Below, in pieces: positions 6,109 to 8,095 of a stretch of 8,095 bases of DNA. Source of the DNA: Oscillospiraceae bacterium (GTDB lineage Bacteria > Bacillota > Clostridia > Oscillospirales > Oscillospiraceae). Numbering within the stretch: the first letter of the stretch is position 1; every line of letters begins with the position of its first letter. The stretch lies in NCBI GenBank assembly GCA_017620315.1, contig JAFZQQ010000388.1, positions 1-8,095 on the forward strand, given 5' to 3'. Below the pieces are notes generated by a model. The model saw nothing but the letters and a program-made list of their open reading frames with translations, searched no databases and had not been told where the DNA came from. Made by a program: the position numbers and the translations under genes.

Positions 6109-7308
6109 ATGAATGTTTTGGTAATCAACGCCGGAAGCTCTTCCCTGAAGTATCAGCTTCTCAACCCCGATACCGGCGAGCTGCTCGCCAAGGGCCTGTG
6201 CGAACGCATAGGCATTGACGGCAAGTTCACCTATAAGCCCCAGCTTCCCGGCAAGGAAAAACTCGACGCGGCGGACGTCGCCATGCCGACGCACTCCGAA
6301 GCGATCAAGGCGGTGCTTGACGCTCTGGTCGATCCCGTAAACGGCGTCGTCGCCTCCATGAAGGAGATCGACGCGGTCGGTCACCGTGTGGTTCATGGCG
6401 GAGAGAAGTTCGCCGCCTCCGTCGTCATCAACGACGACGTAATGCGCGCCATTGAGGAGTGCAATCCTCTCGCTCCGCTGCACAACCCCGCAAACATCAT
6501 CGGCATCAAGGCTTGCCAGGCGCTCATGCCCGGCGTACCGATGGTCGCGGTTTTTGACACCGCGTTCCATCAGACCATGCCGCCCGTGGCTTACACCTAT
6601 GCTCTGCCCTATGAGTACTATGAAAAGGACAAGGTGCGCCGCTACGGCTTCCACGGCACAAGTCACAAATATGTCGCTCAGCGTGCCGCCGATATGCTCG
6701 GCAAGCCCATTGAGAATCTGAAGCTCATCTCCTGTCACCTCGGCAACGGCTCGTCCGTCACCGCCATCAACGGCGGCAAGAGCGTCGATACCTCCATGGG
6801 CTTTACCCCGCTCGCCGGCGTTCCCATGGGCACACGCTCCGGCGACCTTGACGCAGGCATTCTCGAGTATCTTATGAACAAGTACGGCATGAACATCACC
6901 GAGATGCTCACGGTTCTCAACAAGAAGTCCGGCGTTCAGGGTGTCAGCGGCGTGTCCAGCGACTTCCGCGATCTCGGCAGTGCCGCGGCTCAGGGCAACA
7001 AGCGCGCCGAGCTTGCAATCGATATGTTCAACTACGGCGTCAAGAAGTACATCGGCGCTTATGCCGCGGCGATGGGCGGCGTCGACGCTATCATCTTCAC
7101 CGCCGGCGTCGGCGAAAATGACGCCAACCAGCGCATGGCGATAGCCTCCGGGCTTGAGTTCATGGGCGTTAAGATGGACGAGGACGCGAACAAGGTCCGC
7201 GGTGAAGAACGTGTGATCTCGGCCGCCGATTCCAAGGTAAAGGTACTGCTCATCCCGACGAACGAGGAGCTCATGATTGCGATGGACACCGCTTCTCTTG
7301 TAAAATAA
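6109..7308 (+). CDS. ackA: Acetate kinase
   Basis: A 399-residue cytoplasmic enzyme catalysing acetyl phosphate + ADP = acetate + ATP, the ATP-yielding last step of acetate fermentation. Full-length family signatures are present: NAGSSSLKY (7-15, with Asn7 and Ser12 near the phosphate), GHRVVHGG with Arg93, [11 protein letters not shown] with catalytic Asp150, [11 protein letters not shown] with His182, HLGNGSS (210-216), [18 protein letters not shown] with Arg243, FTAGVGEN, and TNEEL with Glu386 for Mg binding. These match the known active site of Methanosarcina AckA. The start is the ATG at 6109, with AAGGAG 9 bases upstream (6094-6099). The same frame stays open for a further 360 codons leftward, but that part is antisense to tmcAL and has no family signal. 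No phosphotransacetylase gene is adjacent. The next gene begins 22 bases later with no terminator between. Confidence 0.97.
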   Translation: MNVLVINAGSSSLKYQLLNPDTGELLAKGLCERIGIDGKFTYKPQLPGKEKLDAADVAMPTHSEAIKAVLDALVDPVNGVVASMKEIDAVGHRVVHGGEKFAASVVINDDVMRAIEECNPLAPLHNPANIIGIKACQALMPGVPMVAVFDTAFHQTMPPVAYTYALPYEYYEKDKVRRYGFHGTSHKYVAQRAADMLGKPIENLKLISCHLGNGSSVTAINGGKSVDTSMGFTPLAGVPMGTRSGDLDAGILEYLMNKYGMNITEMLTVLNKKSGVQGVSGVSSDFRDLGSAAAQGNKRAELAIDMFNYGVKKYIGAYAAAMGGVDAIIFTAGVGENDANQRMAIASGLEFMGVKMDEDANKVRGEERVISAADSKVKVLLIPTNEELMIAMDTASLVK

Positions 7309-7330
7309 AGGTTTTGATAAGGAGGACGCC

Positions 7331-7831
7331 ATGCCTGATACTGAGATCCGTGAATTTAAAAAGGGCGAGATCATTTACGAGCAAAACCGGTACGAAAACT
7401 TCCTGTACGAGATCCAATACGGCGCGGTTACGCTGTATCAGAACTACGGGACCGACCAGCAGATACTCATAAAGGAGCTTGAACCCGGCAGCTTTCTCGG
7501 TGAGATGGAGGTCATTGAGGCGCGCCCCCGTACCACGACTGCCGTCGCGACCGAGAAGACCGCTCTGCGCGTCATCACGAGCGGCGATCTCGGAGCGCTT
7601 TTCCGTGACCGTCCCGCGCTTGTAATGTCGATCATGCAGCAGATGTCCGCCCGCATCCGTGAGCTGACGCGCCAGTACAATGACGCCTGCCGTGTAGTCT
7701 CTGAGTCTATCGACGCTGAGAACGCCGGCGTTGAAAAGAGCCCGGCGCTTCAAAAGGAACGCAAAAAGCTCTCCGACTACTACCACGCCTTCCTCGATCT
7801 CCCCAGCGGAACTCTCGGAGACGATCTATGA
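7331..7831 (+). CDS. Stand-alone cyclic-nucleotide-binding-domain protein (Crp/Fnr-like sensor half, no HTH)
   Basis: A 166-residue soluble protein with a strong ribosome binding site (AAGGAGG at 7319-7325, 5 bases before ATG). Residues about 5-85 are a cNMP-binding jelly roll: FKKGEIIYEQN (9-19), YEIQYGAVTLY (26-36), and a phosphate-binding cassette GSFLGEMEVIEARPRTTTAVA (53-73) that keeps Glu58 and Arg67, which contact ribose and phosphate in cAMP-binding relatives. Residues about 95-125 form a long amphipathic helix (MSIMQQMSARIRELTRQY), as in the Crp dimerisation helix. The tail is charged and has no helix-turn-helix, so it should not bind DNA like Crp. It is co-transcribed with ackA 22 bases upstream and closed by a terminator. 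It may be a regulatory partner binding a nucleotide ligand; the ligand and target are unknown. Some clostridial CNBD proteins no longer bind cAMP. Confidence 0.82.
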   Translation: MPDTEIREFKKGEIIYEQNRYENFLYEIQYGAVTLYQNYGTDQQILIKELEPGSFLGEMEVIEARPRTTTAVATEKTALRVITSGDLGALFRDRPALVMSIMQQMSARIRELTRQYNDACRVVSESIDAENAGVEKSPALQKERKKLSDYYHAFLDLPSGTLGDDL

Positions 7832-7832
7832 C

Positions 7833-7862
7833 AAAAAGCCGGCCCAAACGGGTCGGCTTTTT
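7833..7862. terminator. Bidirectional intrinsic terminator between the ackA operon and the ROK gene
   Basis: A 13-bp stem with one G-T wobble (7833-7845 with 7850-7862) and an AAAC loop. The left arm begins with five A and the right arm ends with five T, so a U tract follows the GC core in both directions. It starts one base after the CNBD stop codon and lies 14 bases past the stop of the convergent ROK gene, so it can end both transcripts. Confidence 0.9.
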
Positions 7863-7876
7863 CTGTCTTATTTCTG

Positions 7877-8095
7877 TCATGCGTCCTGTTTTGCCAGCAG
7901 CGCCGCGCCTATCACTCCGGCCTGATAGCCGAGCGTACATTCCGCAAGTCTTGTGTTCTTTTTGACATATTTTACCCCAAACGACTGTCTGTCCACCTCT
8001 TCGCGAAGCGGGGCAAGCAGGGCCTCGCCCTGCAGAGCGACTCCGCCCGAGAAGGCGACGATCTCTGGGAAAAAGATATTGATAACATTCGTCAC
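7877..8095 (-). CDS. ROK-family sugar kinase (glucokinase-like), C-terminal fragment
   Basis: The last 72 codons of a leftward gene whose 5' part lies beyond the right edge. The codon at the edge is GTG, but it is internal, not a start. The fragment begins with TNVINIFFPEIVAFSGGVA, the ROK-family 'L.N.I..F.PE.I..GGG' strand, followed by GEALLAPLREEV and, near the end, LGYQAGVIGAALLA, matching 'LG.DAG.IGAA.LA' of ROK glucokinases. Intact members phosphorylate glucose or a related sugar with ATP, or act as sugar-responsive repressors when an N-terminal HTH is present. The ATP-binding loop, the substrate residues, the zinc-binding cysteines and any HTH are all outside the window, so kinase versus repressor cannot be settled. 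The usual Asp-Ala-Gly is Gln-Ala-Gly here. It ends at a terminator shared with the ackA operon. Confidence 0.85.
   Translation of the reverse strand: MTNVINIFFPEIVAFSGGVALQGEALLAPLREEVDRQSFGVKYVKKNTRLAECTLGYQAGVIGAALLAKQDA

Noticed and set aside
6085..7374. A 429-codon open frame on the minus strand opposite ackA.
   Set aside because: It lies wholly antisense to acetate kinase, is rich in His/Asp/Gly/Ala without any recognisable motif, and has no ribosome binding site. It is a by-product of ackA codon usage.
1..8095. Search for CRISPR repeats, insertion sequences, tRNA genes, toxin-antitoxin pairs or phage/defence genes.
   Set aside because: No direct-repeat array, transposase, cloverleaf, small paired genes or defence-family domains were seen; all strands are accounted for by ordinary genes and short spacers under 200 bases.

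Overview
This window looks like chromosomal DNA from a GC-rich, low-oxygen Firmicute of the class Clostridia, probably an Oscillospirales/Ruminococcaceae-type gut bacterium. The reasons are strong AAGGAGG-type ribosome binding sites, Firmicute-type families (TmcAL/YlbM, RsiV-like DUF3298 lipoproteins, a clostridial-type TIM-barrel protein of unknown substrate), fermentative acetate kinase, and heavy use of GC-ending codons. The taxonomic placement is inference. I see no rRNA, tRNA, CRISPR array, transposase, phage gene or recognisable defence system.

Layout. (1) Positions 1-184 hold the 3' end of a GNAT acetyltransferase, closed by hairpin terminators. (2) Positions 290-2584 form a rightward operon with its own promoter. 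It encodes a rhomboid-fold membrane protein lacking the protease motif but carrying a C-terminal Cys/His cluster, an HD-domain hydrolase, and a TIM-barrel protein with a phosphate-binding loop. A strong intrinsic terminator ends it. (3) Positions 2583-5982 form a leftward operon, read in the order tmcAL (tRNA-Met cytidine acetate ligase), a 465-aa DUF3298 lipoprotein with an extra C-terminal domain resembling the IseA endopeptidase inhibitor, and a shorter DUF3298-type lipoprotein paralogue. Consecutive genes overlap by a few bases. (4) Positions 6004-7863 form a rightward operon divergent from tmcAL. It has a good promoter, acetate kinase (ackA), and a stand-alone cyclic-nucleotide-binding-domain protein, closed by a bidirectional terminator. 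(5) Positions 7877-8095 hold the 3' end of a leftward ROK-family sugar kinase gene that runs out of the window.

How the genes may work together. TmcAL uses acetate plus ATP to acetylate the wobble cytidine of elongator tRNA-Met, and AckA interconverts acetate and acetyl phosphate. The two divergent genes therefore meet at acetate, and a tmcAL/ackA neighbourhood is, from memory, common in Clostridia. The lipoprotein pair is placed outside the membrane by its lipoboxes and resembles proteins that bind lysozyme or inhibit peptidoglycan hydrolases, so an envelope role is plausible. The small CNBD protein has no DNA-binding domain, so it could be a nucleotide-sensing partner rather than a transcription factor.

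Most of the window is ordinary core metabolism. The parts that deserve a closer look are the pseudo-rhomboid with its metal-binding-like tail, the DUF3298 plus IseA-like fusion beside its truncated paralogue, the HD/TIM-barrel pair of unknown reaction, and the CNBD-only protein behind ackA. I did not find convincing evidence of a wholly new multi-gene system.
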